Shown: positions 26,138 to 34,870 of the stretch, piece after piece
Layout of the letters: each line of letters begins with the position of its first letter
Numbering within the stretch: position 1 is the first letter of the stretch
Source of the DNA: Anaerocolumna sp047777345
GTDB taxonomy: Bacteria > Bacillota > Clostridia > Lachnospirales > Lachnospiraceae
Assembly (NCBI GenBank): GCA_047777345.1
Contig: JBKEEJ010000002.1
Location: 124,001 to 188,000 of the forward strand
Length of the DNA stretch: 64,000 nucleotides
Direction: 5' to 3'
The notes under the pieces: model-generated
Database searches by the model: none
The model's input: the letters and a program-made list of their open reading frames with translations, nothing else
Told to the model about the DNA's origin: nothing
Made by a program: the position numbers and the translations under genes

Positions 26138-28690
26138 TTAATAAATAAATCCGATTTCGACTCCCGTGTAATAATGCTTTATAATTTCCTCATAGTCTTT
26201 TCCGGAATCAGCCATGGCTTTTACCCCGTTCTGGCTTAAACCTACGCCATGACCGTATCCCCCTCCGTAAAAGGTAATGCTTTTTTCGCTTTTTTCCATG
26301 GTAAAAAAGGCGCTGGGCAGCATACTAAGGTCTGCGACCTTGCTTTTATCCTGTCTGATTACCTCGTCGGCTATGGGTGCGAGAAGTGTCCTGATATTAT
26401 ATTCGGTCTGGACTTTTATCGTACATTCAGAGCCAACCAGGATAATGGAGGAAATAATGCCGCTTTTTTCTCTTTTGTCAATCAGGATGTCTTTTACTGT
26501 TCCAATGGTACTTACCTGTCTGCTGGCATACTTAGGGTTATTATCTACTTTTCCTTCCACCAATGTCTGAATTAAATCCGGATTGGCTTTATACCGGCTG
26601 GCGAGATTTTTGTCTATGGATTTCTTTAGATTTTCCTTACTGATTGTTACTCTCCAGCGATACCAGGCAAACTTGCTGTCATAAGTATCTGTGGGCGGGT
26701 TTTTTATAAAGTTTTTAAACGCCGTTTCCTTTGACAGATTCATACTTTTTGAGGAACCGCCGGAAGCATAAACGGCTTCACCTTCAGCCACATCATAGAC
26801 AGTCTGCATTTTACCAACAAGATATTCCGCTTCGCTGTTACTGTTCCATACTTCTTTTAAGGATGCGGTATGACCGCAGGAAGTTGAAAAATAATAAGCG
26901 GTTATGACTTCATCATTATACGTAATTACTTTTCCGTAGGTATCCTTTACCGCCAGTATACTGTTGGAATTTTCCTCAATATTGTTATATACCTGATAAT
27001 TTACGCTGTCATCCACATGGGCTCCGTATTCACTGTAGCCATTGGCTAAAAGCTGCCTGTAAGCATAACTTCTGGCACATATGGCCTGGACTTTTAAGGC
27101 TTCTAACCCATAGCTTGATGGCATTTCACTGGGAATTACCGCATAAAGATATTCCTCAATGGGAAGTTCGTTAATAACAATCAGCCCTTTATCCGTTTTC
27201 TCAATTTCCATGGTTCCCCGATAGGATGGGTTCCCATATGCCCGCTTTATGGTCAAAAGCTTTATTTTACCGTTTTCTGACTTGGTTTCTATCTTAAGTC
27301 GTCCTTCTTTAAACAATTTATTGCTGGATTTCAGGGTTATGGTCTGGCCCGCTTTATAGGTTTTTACCACATCCCCTGCTTTAAGGGTATATTCCTTATC
27401 TGATGTGATTTTAACCACATTATGAAAAATATCTGCATAATTGTTTGTCTTAATCAACACCCTGATGTTTTTGGCCTTTATTGCTTCCTTAATTAAGGCA
27501 GCCACTATTTTACCGCTAGCTACTACGAAATCCGTGGTATCATAACCTACCAGTATGCTGTTGGTTACATCCATGGACATTTCCCCATATATTTTATAGA
27601 TTTTATAATCCTCATCTAATTCTACTTTTCCATAACCCTGAATTTCAATAAAATCCCTGTTAGCCACTAATACTTTTCCATTTATTCTGTCTGGTTTTAT
27701 ACTGATTTTTGTGATTACTCCATCTTCAATGACCAAATCACCAATTTGATTTTTAATGTCCACAGATAATTTATACTTTGTCTTAAAATCCCTTGTTACA
27801 TCATTAAGAAAGGCTGTTACAGTAGTGTCTTTTCCTGCTGTAATATAGACATTCCTAAGTGTGGTTTCTCCTCCTAAGCTGTCTTTTACATATACTATAC
27901 TGGCTCCACTTACATAAGCAATAATAGTCCGATCTACATAATCCTCCAGCTTAAACTTGTTATCTTTTATAAATGCAGTCCCATCCTTACTGTCATTTTC
28001 AGTTTTCCCAGACCTGTTTTCAGTCTTTTCTGTCTGGTTGTCCCCTTCTTCATTATCTGTTAATTTTTCCAGATCTTTTCCGGAGGAATCAGATGAAGCA
28101 ATAAATTTGAGTACTCCATCTGTATAGAATGCATCATAATTTACTACATCCGTATATGTATAATTTCCCTGATCCGTTACAAGTGTCTGCTCTGAATTCT
28201 TCTTTGTGTCTTCTGGCCTACCCAGGACAAACAGGGTCATTTCCGTTACTGGTGCCTTATCTTCTTCAAAGCCTTTTAGCAGGCACTCATACAGATTTAA
28301 AAATTCTTCAACATGTACCTGTTGATTCTTTGCATCCTTTTCTATATCAAATGAAAGGTTACCTATGATACTTTCCTTATCTAATTTTAATTCAGTACAC
28401 ACAAAATCCAATACTGTCCTTAATTTACCAAAGGTAAGACTGGTCTCATCTGCTATAGGTTGTTCTTTCTCAATATCCAGCTTTTCAATTAACTGTTCCT
28501 CATTAAGACCAAGAAACTTAAGAAGTCTTAATGCTTCCCCAGTTGTCATCATATTTTCAGTCAGATTCGTTATATCTTGTTTTAACCGGTCTGGTTCCTT
28601 GTCCCCTTTTAGCTGATTATAAATATTCTTGCCGAATATAATAAGAAGGATTCCAATACAGATACCCATCAACCATAATTTCTTTTTCAT
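26138..28690 (-). CDS. SpoIID/LytB-domain wall protein with long N-terminal region
   Basis: An 850-residue protein anchored by an N-terminal helix (MKKKLWLMGICIGILLIIFG). The start at 28690 is chosen because the helix follows directly and GGGTG lies upstream. Residues about 530-800 form the SpoIID/LytB domain: LPIEEYLYAVIPSEMPSSYG, EALKVQAICARSYAYRQL, YYFSTSCGHTASLKEVW and the final FYGGGYGHGVGLSQNGVKAMA. In SpoIID this domain is a lytic transglycosylase acting on denuded glycan; SpoIID itself has about 340 residues. The first 500 residues hold beta-rich segments with repeated VKDSLGG and AGKDTTVTAF-like patterns and are specific to this larger type. It probably acts in vegetative wall remodelling. 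Confidence 0.85.
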   Translation of the reverse strand: MKKKLWLMGICIGILLIIFGKNIYNQLKGDKEPDRLKQDITNLTENMMTTGEALRLLKFLGLNEEQLIEKLDIEKEQPIADETSLTFGKLRTVLDFVCTELKLDKESIIGNLSFDIEKDAKNQQVHVEEFLNLYECLLKGFEEDKAPVTEMTLFVLGRPEDTKKNSEQTLVTDQGNYTYTDVVNYDAFYTDGVLKFIASSDSSGKDLEKLTDNEEGDNQTEKTENRSGKTENDSKDGTAFIKDNKFKLEDYVDRTIIAYVSGASIVYVKDSLGGETTLRNVYITAGKDTTVTAFLNDVTRDFKTKYKLSVDIKNQIGDLVIEDGVITKISIKPDRINGKVLVANRDFIEIQGYGKVELDEDYKIYKIYGEMSMDVTNSILVGYDTTDFVVASGKIVAALIKEAIKAKNIRVLIKTNNYADIFHNVVKITSDKEYTLKAGDVVKTYKAGQTITLKSSNKLFKEGRLKIETKSENGKIKLLTIKRAYGNPSYRGTMEIEKTDKGLIVINELPIEEYLYAVIPSEMPSSYGLEALKVQAICARSYAYRQLLANGYSEYGAHVDDSVNYQVYNNIEENSNSILAVKDTYGKVITYNDEVITAYYFSTSCGHTASLKEVWNSNSEAEYLVGKMQTVYDVAEGEAVYASGGSSKSMNLSKETAFKNFIKNPPTDTYDSKFAWYRWRVTISKENLKKSIDKNLASRYKANPDLIQTLVEGKVDNNPKYASRQVSTIGTVKDILIDKREKSGIISSIILVGSECTIKVQTEYNIRTLLAPIADEVIRQDKSKVADLSMLPSAFFTMEKSEKSITFYGGGYGHGVGLSQNGVKAMADSGKDYEEIIKHYYTGVEIGFIY

Positions 28691-29027
28691 AATTTTCACC
28701 CGTAATTTTATGTCAGAATCGAAATGATCCATTGTATTATTACTTATCGCCTGTAATACAATTATATACGTGATATGAAAGAATATGCAATAAATTTACC
28801 TGAGTAATATTTACTACCTGCCAGGACTTGAAAAGGTAATATACAAATCTACTCATGAACGCAGAAAGTATTAGATGGAGATGGGTTATAGATAATAGAT
28901 AATAGTAATTAGTGACTTAACATAAATGAACACATTATATGAAATAAATTCAATTGACATATTATGTAAATTTTGATACAATGTAATTAGTCCATGGATA
29001 AAAAATATTATGCGAGGAGGATATTTA
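28691..29027. other. Divergent intergenic region
   Basis: AT-rich, no gene seen. It holds the strong plus-strand promoter described separately and, at 28876-28910, a run of short GATAATAG-like repeats. Confidence 0.5.
28954..28982 (+). promoter_or_regulatory. Promoter of the cysteine-peptidase-like gene
   Basis: TTGACA (28954-28959) and TACAAT (28977-28982) with the optimal 17-base spacing, 45 bases before the start codon. Confidence 0.85.
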
Positions 29028-30044
29028 ATGAAGCAGATAAGAAAAATAATCATTGTTATTTTAAGTTTTTCCATGTTGTTTCGCACTGCCAATATTGCTT
29101 ATGCAACAACGGTAGAACAATCAGCGTCCAACAATCTTTTGGACAAGTCAAGAATTGAATCCTTGAAACAGTATGCTGAAGATTTTATCGCTGAAAATAA
29201 CAGTAATGAACAAATAATAAGTACTTATGAATTATATAATTTGAACGATGAAGTTGTTGCAATGTTATATAATTTGAGTACAGGTTATATCATTGTCAAT
29301 ATAAAAGACTTCAGCATCCCTGAATTTTCATTTGAAAGTAATTCGTGTTATTCCAATGATAATTCAAAAAAATACTACAACGGTGGATTAGAATATTATG
29401 AAGAAAGAACATCGGGCAGTCTGGTTGATTTGTATGATGAGCAAGAAGTTAGTAAGACTGAATTAGACACAACTAATGTATATGGTAGTGATGATATAGT
29501 TGTAGACGTTGATATGGTAAAGAGTGCTGGTTCAGACTCAAATGAACTGTTTAGAGCATCATCATCACAAACGTTTTCTTTAAAACATACATTGCCAAAC
29601 TACTCTTACAATAATCGTGGTATATGTGGAGCAAATGCAGCTGCAATGTACTTACGTTACTTAGACTTGTACCATGATTCTAATATTATTCCAAATAATT
29701 TATATTCAGAAAAGTTATTAATCGATTATCTTGAGACATATATACCATCAGGTGCTTATTCTGGACAAGTATACTTTGGCATAATGGAATACTACAGTGA
29801 CCAAGGCATTACTAGAGATATCTTTTGTAGCACAATGAATTCTGGAGATGTTGTAAGATGCTTAACATCAGACACCCCATACATAGCAGGTTTTATTCCT
29901 TCATCCTCTTTAGGAGCACATTGGGCTACTGGATATTCATATAAAGAATATTCTTCAGGAACACAATATTTGATTATCAATGACGGACATGGTCGCACTG
30001 GAGTGTATATGGATATAACACAGAGTGATTTTATAATCGGTTAA
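29028..30044 (+). CDS. Secreted papain-like (C39-like) cysteine peptidase
   Basis: A 338-residue exported protein. ATG at 29028 follows GCGAGGAGGATATTTA. Residues 1-27 are a signal peptide (ending AYATT). A pro-region of about 155 residues follows, then a domain with NRGICGANAAAMYLRYLD (catalytic Cys within a Gln-less GxCGANAAAM helix), GAHWATGYSYKEY (catalytic His) and IINDGHG (Asn/Asp). This order fits papain-fold bacterial peptidases of the C39/C10-like group. It likely works outside the cell after removal of the pro-region. The base composition is more AT-rich than neighbouring genes and it is plus-strand, so recent acquisition is possible. It overlaps the next gene by one base. Confidence 0.7.
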   Translation: MKQIRKIIIVILSFSMLFRTANIAYATTVEQSASNNLLDKSRIESLKQYAEDFIAENNSNEQIISTYELYNLNDEVVAMLYNLSTGYIIVNIKDFSIPEFSFESNSCYSNDNSKKYYNGGLEYYEERTSGSLVDLYDEQEVSKTELDTTNVYGSDDIVVDVDMVKSAGSDSNELFRASSSQTFSLKHTLPNYSYNNRGICGANAAAMYLRYLDLYHDSNIIPNNLYSEKLLIDYLETYIPSGAYSGQVYFGIMEYYSDQGITRDIFCSTMNSGDVVRCLTSDTPYIAGFIPSSSLGAHWATGYSYKEYSSGTQYLIINDGHGRTGVYMDITQSDFIIG

Positions 30045-30430
30045 TGAGTAGAGATATGAAGAAAATTAAAAAACTAATTATTGCTGTAGCATTCCTTTTG
30101 GTTATTGTGGTGGTATATATCATATTATACAATAAAACATACCATATAAGGGTAGACATAGACGAAGTTTATATGGTACAAATACAAACGAACGACTCAA
30201 ATGGCATAAATACTAGTATTATAACTGATCCAAATGAGATTAAAGCATATGTAGAAGAAGCTAAAAAGATTCGATTCACTCATCCAAAATTCTTCCCAGG
30301 TAAAGGTTGGACGACCATGGTAGACATTAAAATGAAGAGTAAGAGTGGTTCAGAAAAAACATACAGATACACCATATCCGATACCAATATTGTTATAGGT
30401 CAGCTTAAATTTGATCTTTTACCAGATTAA
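30044..30430 (+). CDS. Small membrane-anchored protein coupled to the peptidase gene
   Basis: A 128-residue protein I do not recognise. Its ATG overlaps the TAA of the peptidase gene (TAATG), so translation is coupled; an ATG four codons later is an alternative. One helix (about 7-29, LIIAVAFLLVIVVVYIILY) is followed by an exposed domain of about 95 residues with beta-strand character (VYMVQIQTNDSN, TMVDIKMKSKSGSEKTYRYT). The tight coupling implies a joint role with the peptidase, for example as inhibitor, immunity protein or membrane tether. That role is inference. Confidence 0.65.
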   Translation: MSRDMKKIKKLIIAVAFLLVIVVVYIILYNKTYHIRVDIDEVYMVQIQTNDSNGINTSIITDPNEIKAYVEEAKKIRFTHPKFFPGKGWTTMVDIKMKSKSGSEKTYRYTISDTNIVIGQLKFDLLPD

Positions 30431-30515
30431 CATTCTGCATTGGTTGTAAATAAAGAGATATAAATCAATAACATTTGTATAAAGAGGTTGTCGGAAAATA
30501 GATAGCCCTAAACAG

Positions 30516-30727
30516 GGGGCTGTCGCATAATATAGACTCATCCCATATAAGGATAACACGTATCCCATAATACACTGTTTTGACGGACAGATTGTTGATT
30601 TGTCTGCCAGTAGCAAACACTTTTGTTTGATTATGGCAGACAAATAGGTAAGATGTCCGTCAACCTGTGTGTGAGGGATACGTGTTATCCGGAAAAATGG
30701 GATGAGTCTATATTATGCGACAGCCCC
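30516..30727. repeat. Large palindromic intergenic element, copy 2
   Basis: A 212-base almost perfect palindrome lies between convergent genes. The outer arms are 31 bases and identical in complement (30516-30546 with 30697-30727), starting GGGGCTGTCGCATAATATAG. Next come 16-bp arms GGATAACACGTATCCC (30551-30566 with 30675-30690), 10-bp arms TTGACGGACA (30580-30589 with 30654-30663), 12-bp arms ATTTGTCTGCCA (30598-30609 with 30634-30645) and a CAAACA/TGTTTG tip. There is no coding capacity. It shares its core strings with the element at 19675. It looks like a MITE-type element or a structured RNA. Confidence 0.85.
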
Positions 30728-30746
30728 TTAGAATATCTTGATAGAA

Positions 30747-32297
30747 TTACTTCTCTTTACCTGTGAAGGACTCCAGGGCATTGGTTATATCCTTAACTTG
30801 TCTTAAATCCGTTAAGAAGTACTCAATACCGTTGGTATTGGCCACAAAGTAACTGTCATCGTAAGGTTTATAGGATATTTTTACAGTATCACCATTGGTT
30901 AAATAGAAAGTTAAAGTCATATACGGTGCCTGTTCTTTATTATTGTTAAAATATTCTTCCGGAATTTCACGTTCCGCCGTCGGAGTTATAATTGTCTGAT
31001 ATAACTTCTTAAACGGACTTTCTTTTACTTCTTTTCCGTTAAAATAGTAAGTTTCTGTCTGTTCATCCGAATCATCGGATGATTCATCCGTCTGTTCATC
31101 TGACGTTTTCTCGGTTCTGTCAATGGATAAAGTATAGGTTTTACCTTCCACATTAATATCTACCTTATCGACGGAATCTATCTTTACAAGACTTAAATAG
31201 TGACTTGCAATACTGAATGCGTCAATATTAATAATATTTTCAACCGTGCTTGCACTCATAATATGAACCGCATTGGAATCGGATGTTTTCGCATAATAAT
31301 CTCCATCCTCGGTTTTGTTTCCAATTAACAGTTCCAATGTGTAATCAACTCTGGTTGTATCATCCTCTGTATCCGTGGTATCAGTGCTATCTTTTGTATC
31401 GTCTTCGGATGAATCAGATTCTTTGGTATATATTTCATAATACTCAAGATAAACTCTGGCAGCCGGATCATCCAAACCGTATTTGCTTAAATCTTTGGCA
31501 TTATAGTCAACACAGGAAGTAAAAGATAATTCGGAATAGTTTTTAAGCAGAGTAGTTACCTCGCTTGACTCCGCAGTAATAGGCGTTTTATACGGCTGTT
31601 TTAATGTCCAGTTGGAAATACCGGCAAATTCCGAAGTCGCATTGGCATTATCACTTTCGTCATACTGAATTTCAAAATTAGGTTCGTCTTTTTTCTCAAC
31701 CAGCAGGTGAGTAATGTTGGATGACGTAATCGTTGGCAAAGATTCGACTTCTGTCATTTCAATTTTGTCATGATCAAAATTATCATAAACCGATGAGGAT
31801 ATAACGTAAACTTTTCCATCATCGTTTACGGTGGCATAGTATCCGCCGGTAACGGGTACCTCCGAACCGATACACAATTTTGTTTCATTTCCATCTTTAT
31901 CCGTTACTACAACTAATATTGCCGGATCATCCAATCCGAAATCGGACAGATTGTCAACTCCTTCTTCCAGAGTTCTGGTAGAAGTCAGTTTGGTAAAAGC
32001 CTTGCTCATATTATCGGCATAAGTCTGGTTAACCGGGAAAGATTTGTCATCAGTATATATCCATTTATCATCGTCCCCTTTAACCAGGGTCATTTCTGTG
32101 TCTTTGTTTTTAAAATAAATTTTTTCGATGGAGTCCTCATCAAGCTTCAAAATAGTTTCCGAATCGCTTTCATCCTTTTTGCTGTCTTTCTTTTCATTAT
32201 ATTTTAATAACCAAAAGCAGGCCCCGATTAAAACAATCAATGCAATCAGTAAAAGTACAAGGGTTAAGCTTTGTTTCTTTTTCTTACTGCCTGCCAT
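30747..32297 (-). CDS. DUF4340 membrane-anchored protein of the Gld-type ABC operon
   Basis: A 516-residue protein with one N-terminal helix (about 9-30) and a large extracytoplasmic part. It shows the DUF4340 repeats: IEKIYFKNKDTEMTLVKGDDDKWIY, then NLSDFGLDDPAILVVVTDKDGNE and later DLSKYGLDDPAARVYLEYYE. Two acidic Ser/Thr/Asp-rich inserts (near 288-310 and 395-410) are likely flexible loops. Its ATG overlaps the stop codon of the GldG-like gene (TAATG), which supports joint action with the transporter. DUF4340 genes commonly accompany GldG-like genes; their biochemical role is unknown. Confidence 0.85.
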   Translation of the reverse strand: MAGSKKKKQSLTLVLLLIALIVLIGACFWLLKYNEKKDSKKDESDSETILKLDEDSIEKIYFKNKDTEMTLVKGDDDKWIYTDDKSFPVNQTYADNMSKAFTKLTSTRTLEEGVDNLSDFGLDDPAILVVVTDKDGNETKLCIGSEVPVTGGYYATVNDDGKVYVISSSVYDNFDHDKIEMTEVESLPTITSSNITHLLVEKKDEPNFEIQYDESDNANATSEFAGISNWTLKQPYKTPITAESSEVTTLLKNYSELSFTSCVDYNAKDLSKYGLDDPAARVYLEYYEIYTKESDSSEDDTKDSTDTTDTEDDTTRVDYTLELLIGNKTEDGDYYAKTSDSNAVHIMSASTVENIINIDAFSIASHYLSLVKIDSVDKVDINVEGKTYTLSIDRTEKTSDEQTDESSDDSDEQTETYYFNGKEVKESPFKKLYQTIITPTAEREIPEEYFNNNKEQAPYMTLTFYLTNGDTVKISYKPYDDSYFVANTNGIEYFLTDLRQVKDITNALESFTGKEK

Positions 32298-33985
32298 TAT
32301 TTTTTCCTCCTTCTAACACAGATAAATCCACCAAATGCCAGAACAAAGACAGGAATCACAACAACAACCAGTATTGCCCAGAAATTAACCTGCGCCGCAT
32401 TTAAGGTCAGATACTGCTGAGTCACACTTCTGGTACGGATTGAAAGGCTGCTTTCTTTATTGGTTACGTAATTAACGGAATTTACCATTAGGTCCAGATT
32501 GCCGATGGTATTATAAGACAGCATCTGTTCGTCTATCATAAGAGTAGAACCTAACACGATAATCTTGGATTCGATATCGTTATATTTTTCCGTAATTGCC
32601 ACTCCAAGATCAAAAGGTCCGTCAATATCTTCCGATTGCTTTTCAATGGTGCTGTTAGAAACATCTACCTTGGAAAAAGCACTGTCTGAAGTGGTGAATA
32701 AAGGATCAATTTCGGTGGTGCTTCTTTTACTGTCCAGGGTTCTGATTCCAATTGCGCTTGGCATAATAACAGCAGTGTTTTTGGACATAAGAGAGGATGT
32801 GATATCATGGCTTTTAATGTTCGGCATCAGATTATTCACATATTTACCCATGTAATAGCCCTGCTGGGTTTCAACAACCACACCGTCTACAAAACTGATA
32901 CCGTAATAATTCATCAGACTATTGAAGTTTTCCAGATTTTCCGCATTGTAGTCTACCAGAATAATTGCATTGCCGCCATTTGCCAGATAATCTTTTATCA
33001 TGGCAACTTCATCCTCGGTATAATCTTTTTGAGGTCCGTTAATGAAAAGAACGGAACAGTCATCCGGAATGCTTTCTTCTTTTAATGTCTCTAAAGATTT
33101 AATTGTTACATTTGCCTTTTTCAGGGAAGTAGAAAGGGTGTTGCCAATTTCCGTTTCCCCGTGTCCGGTTACCGTATACATTACAGGAAGATCTTCAGTC
33201 GTAACGTATTCCAGCGCACTGGTTACCTGGCCTTCCACATCAATAGCGGTGACCGTAGACTGATATGTATTATAATTAAACTCAGTCTGGTACATATCGC
33301 TGTTATCAATATATTTGGCTCTGTCATTTGATTCGTTTACAACGATAATGCTGTTACTGCTAACTTCTTCATCCGTATACTTGGATGCGAAATTAGGATA
33401 TAATACCGGATCTTTATAAACTACTTTGATTTTATCGGATATCTCAGGGTATTTTTCCACAATCTTGGTAAATGTATCATCTTCTTTTCCGGATTCCACA
33501 ATATAATAAATGGTAATCTTATCCTTAATTCCTTTTACAAAATCTTTGGTTTCATCCGTAAGAGTATACATACCCTCTTTGCTGATATCAATTTGCCAGT
33601 CTAACTGAGTAACAAAAAAGTTAACCAGTAAAACCAGAGCAATTACGATGGCAGATACAACTGTGGCGTAAGCTCCGCCCCGGAACTTTCTGGATGTAAA
33701 GGAAGCTTTAATTTTATCAATTACTTTTATCTTTTTTTCTTCCTCTTCCTCGGATTCAGAGGTTTCCTCGGGCTCAGATATTTCCTCGGATTCCGATTTT
33801 TTCTCGGATTCCGCCTGTTTTGACTCGTTTTGAGCTAAATTTTCCTCCTGTTTTATTTCAGAAGAATTCTCCTTGTTTTTTTCTTCAGAAAGATTAGCAT
33901 CATTCTGATTTAAACTGTTTTGGCTTTCCTGGCTTTGGCTGTCCTGATCTAATTTATTCTGATTTTCATTATTGAAATCTTTCAT
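32297..33985 (-). CDS. GldG-like ABC transporter auxiliary protein
   Basis: A 562-residue protein. The first 90 residues are cytoplasmic and rich in Glu, Gln, Asn and Ser. A helix follows (about 103-127), then a large outer domain resembling GldG/ABC-type auxiliary proteins: TLTDETKDFVKGIKDKITIYYIVESG, VMYTVTGHGETEIG, VLFINGPQKDYTEDEVAMIKDYL and GGNAIILVDYNAENL. A C-terminal helix (about 535-557) and RRRKK tail close it. GldG is known from Bacteroidetes gliding, but related operons are widespread in Firmicutes without gliding. It sits 19 bp after the permease gene. Confidence 0.85.
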   Translation of the reverse strand: MKDFNNENQNKLDQDSQSQESQNSLNQNDANLSEEKNKENSSEIKQEENLAQNESKQAESEKKSESEEISEPEETSESEEEEEKKIKVIDKIKASFTSRKFRGGAYATVVSAIVIALVLLVNFFVTQLDWQIDISKEGMYTLTDETKDFVKGIKDKITIYYIVESGKEDDTFTKIVEKYPEISDKIKVVYKDPVLYPNFASKYTDEEVSSNSIIVVNESNDRAKYIDNSDMYQTEFNYNTYQSTVTAIDVEGQVTSALEYVTTEDLPVMYTVTGHGETEIGNTLSTSLKKANVTIKSLETLKEESIPDDCSVLFINGPQKDYTEDEVAMIKDYLANGGNAIILVDYNAENLENFNSLMNYYGISFVDGVVVETQQGYYMGKYVNNLMPNIKSHDITSSLMSKNTAVIMPSAIGIRTLDSKRSTTEIDPLFTTSDSAFSKVDVSNSTIEKQSEDIDGPFDLGVAITEKYNDIESKIIVLGSTLMIDEQMLSYNTIGNLDLMVNSVNYVTNKESSLSIRTRSVTQQYLTLNAAQVNFWAILVVVVIPVFVLAFGGFICVRRRKK

Positions 33986-34004
33986 TCTGCTCTTCTCCTT
34001 TCCA

Positions 34005-34868
34005 TTAGTTCCATCTGCGTTTCTTAATTTCCTGAACCGTTAAGAACTGGAACAGGAATACAATGCTGACAAAATATACGACAGAGGACAAATCCAGAAT
34101 ACCTTTGGTATAGTTGTCAAACCTTGCGATTACGGAGAACCAATTAAACACTCTGGATACCAGGCCGTCAAATACCGTAGGCTTTACTGCATAGAAGGTT
34201 GTCAATACTGCTTCGGCAATAATACCTACAGTAAGTGAAACCGTTAAGTTATGCATCATAGAATGGAGAAGCCAGCAAATGAGCACAATAATCACGGAAA
34301 AAATAACCCATGCAGACTTTTTATCCGTAGGCAGCAATGAGACAAGGCTGTCCATTAATGCAGTAATCAAAATAACAACAAAGGAAACTACGGCAGCTAC
34401 CAATTGGCTTTCGGTCAAGGCTGAAATAAACAAGCCGATGGAAATATAAGCCGCACCTAACAGGGTAAATCCCAAAATGGAACCATATGCAACCTTTAAA
34501 GATAAAGAACCAAATTGGAGTAAAATTAAGGGATAGACAGATATAATACCCATAACTATTAAAAATACGGTAAATACAGCTAAAAATTTACCTGCAACAA
34601 TTTTTCCCACCGATACGGGAGAAGTAAATAGCAACTGATCTGTTTTCTGTTTTCTTTCTTCCGCCATCAGACGCATGGTAAGAATCGGCACCAGCAATAT
34701 GAAAATAAAAGATACACTGGATAATACGTATTCAAAATTAGCATACATCTGAATCATATTGTAAACCACATAATATATACCCACAATAACCAGGAAAAAC
34801 GCGATAAATACATAACCGGTCATTGATGTGAAATAAGATTTTAACTCCTTTTTATAGACTGCCAGCAT
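34005..34868 (-). CDS. ABC transporter permease (GldF-like, ABC-2 type)
   Basis: A 287-residue permease with six hydrophobic helices. The N-terminus MLAVYKKELKSYFTSMTGYVFIAFFLVI and the motif MRLMAEERKQKTDQLLFTSPVSVGKIVAGKFLA are typical of the ABC-2/GldF group. It lies two bases behind the ATPase gene and before the GldG-like gene. With those it should form one membrane complex; the substrate is unknown. Confidence 0.9.
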   Translation of the reverse strand: MLAVYKKELKSYFTSMTGYVFIAFFLVIVGIYYVVYNMIQMYANFEYVLSSVSFIFILLVPILTMRLMAEERKQKTDQLLFTSPVSVGKIVAGKFLAVFTVFLIVMGIISVYPLILLQFGSLSLKVAYGSILGFTLLGAAYISIGLFISALTESQLVAAVVSFVVILITALMDSLVSLLPTDKKSAWVIFSVIIVLICWLLHSMMHNLTVSLTVGIIAEAVLTTFYAVKPTVFDGLVSRVFNWFSVIARFDNYTKGILDLSSVVYFVSIVFLFQFLTVQEIKKRRWN

Positions 34869-34870
34869 GT

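Noticed and set aside
30419..30643. A 74-residue frame across palindromic element 2
   Set aside because: It is explained by the palindrome and is not kept in element 1.
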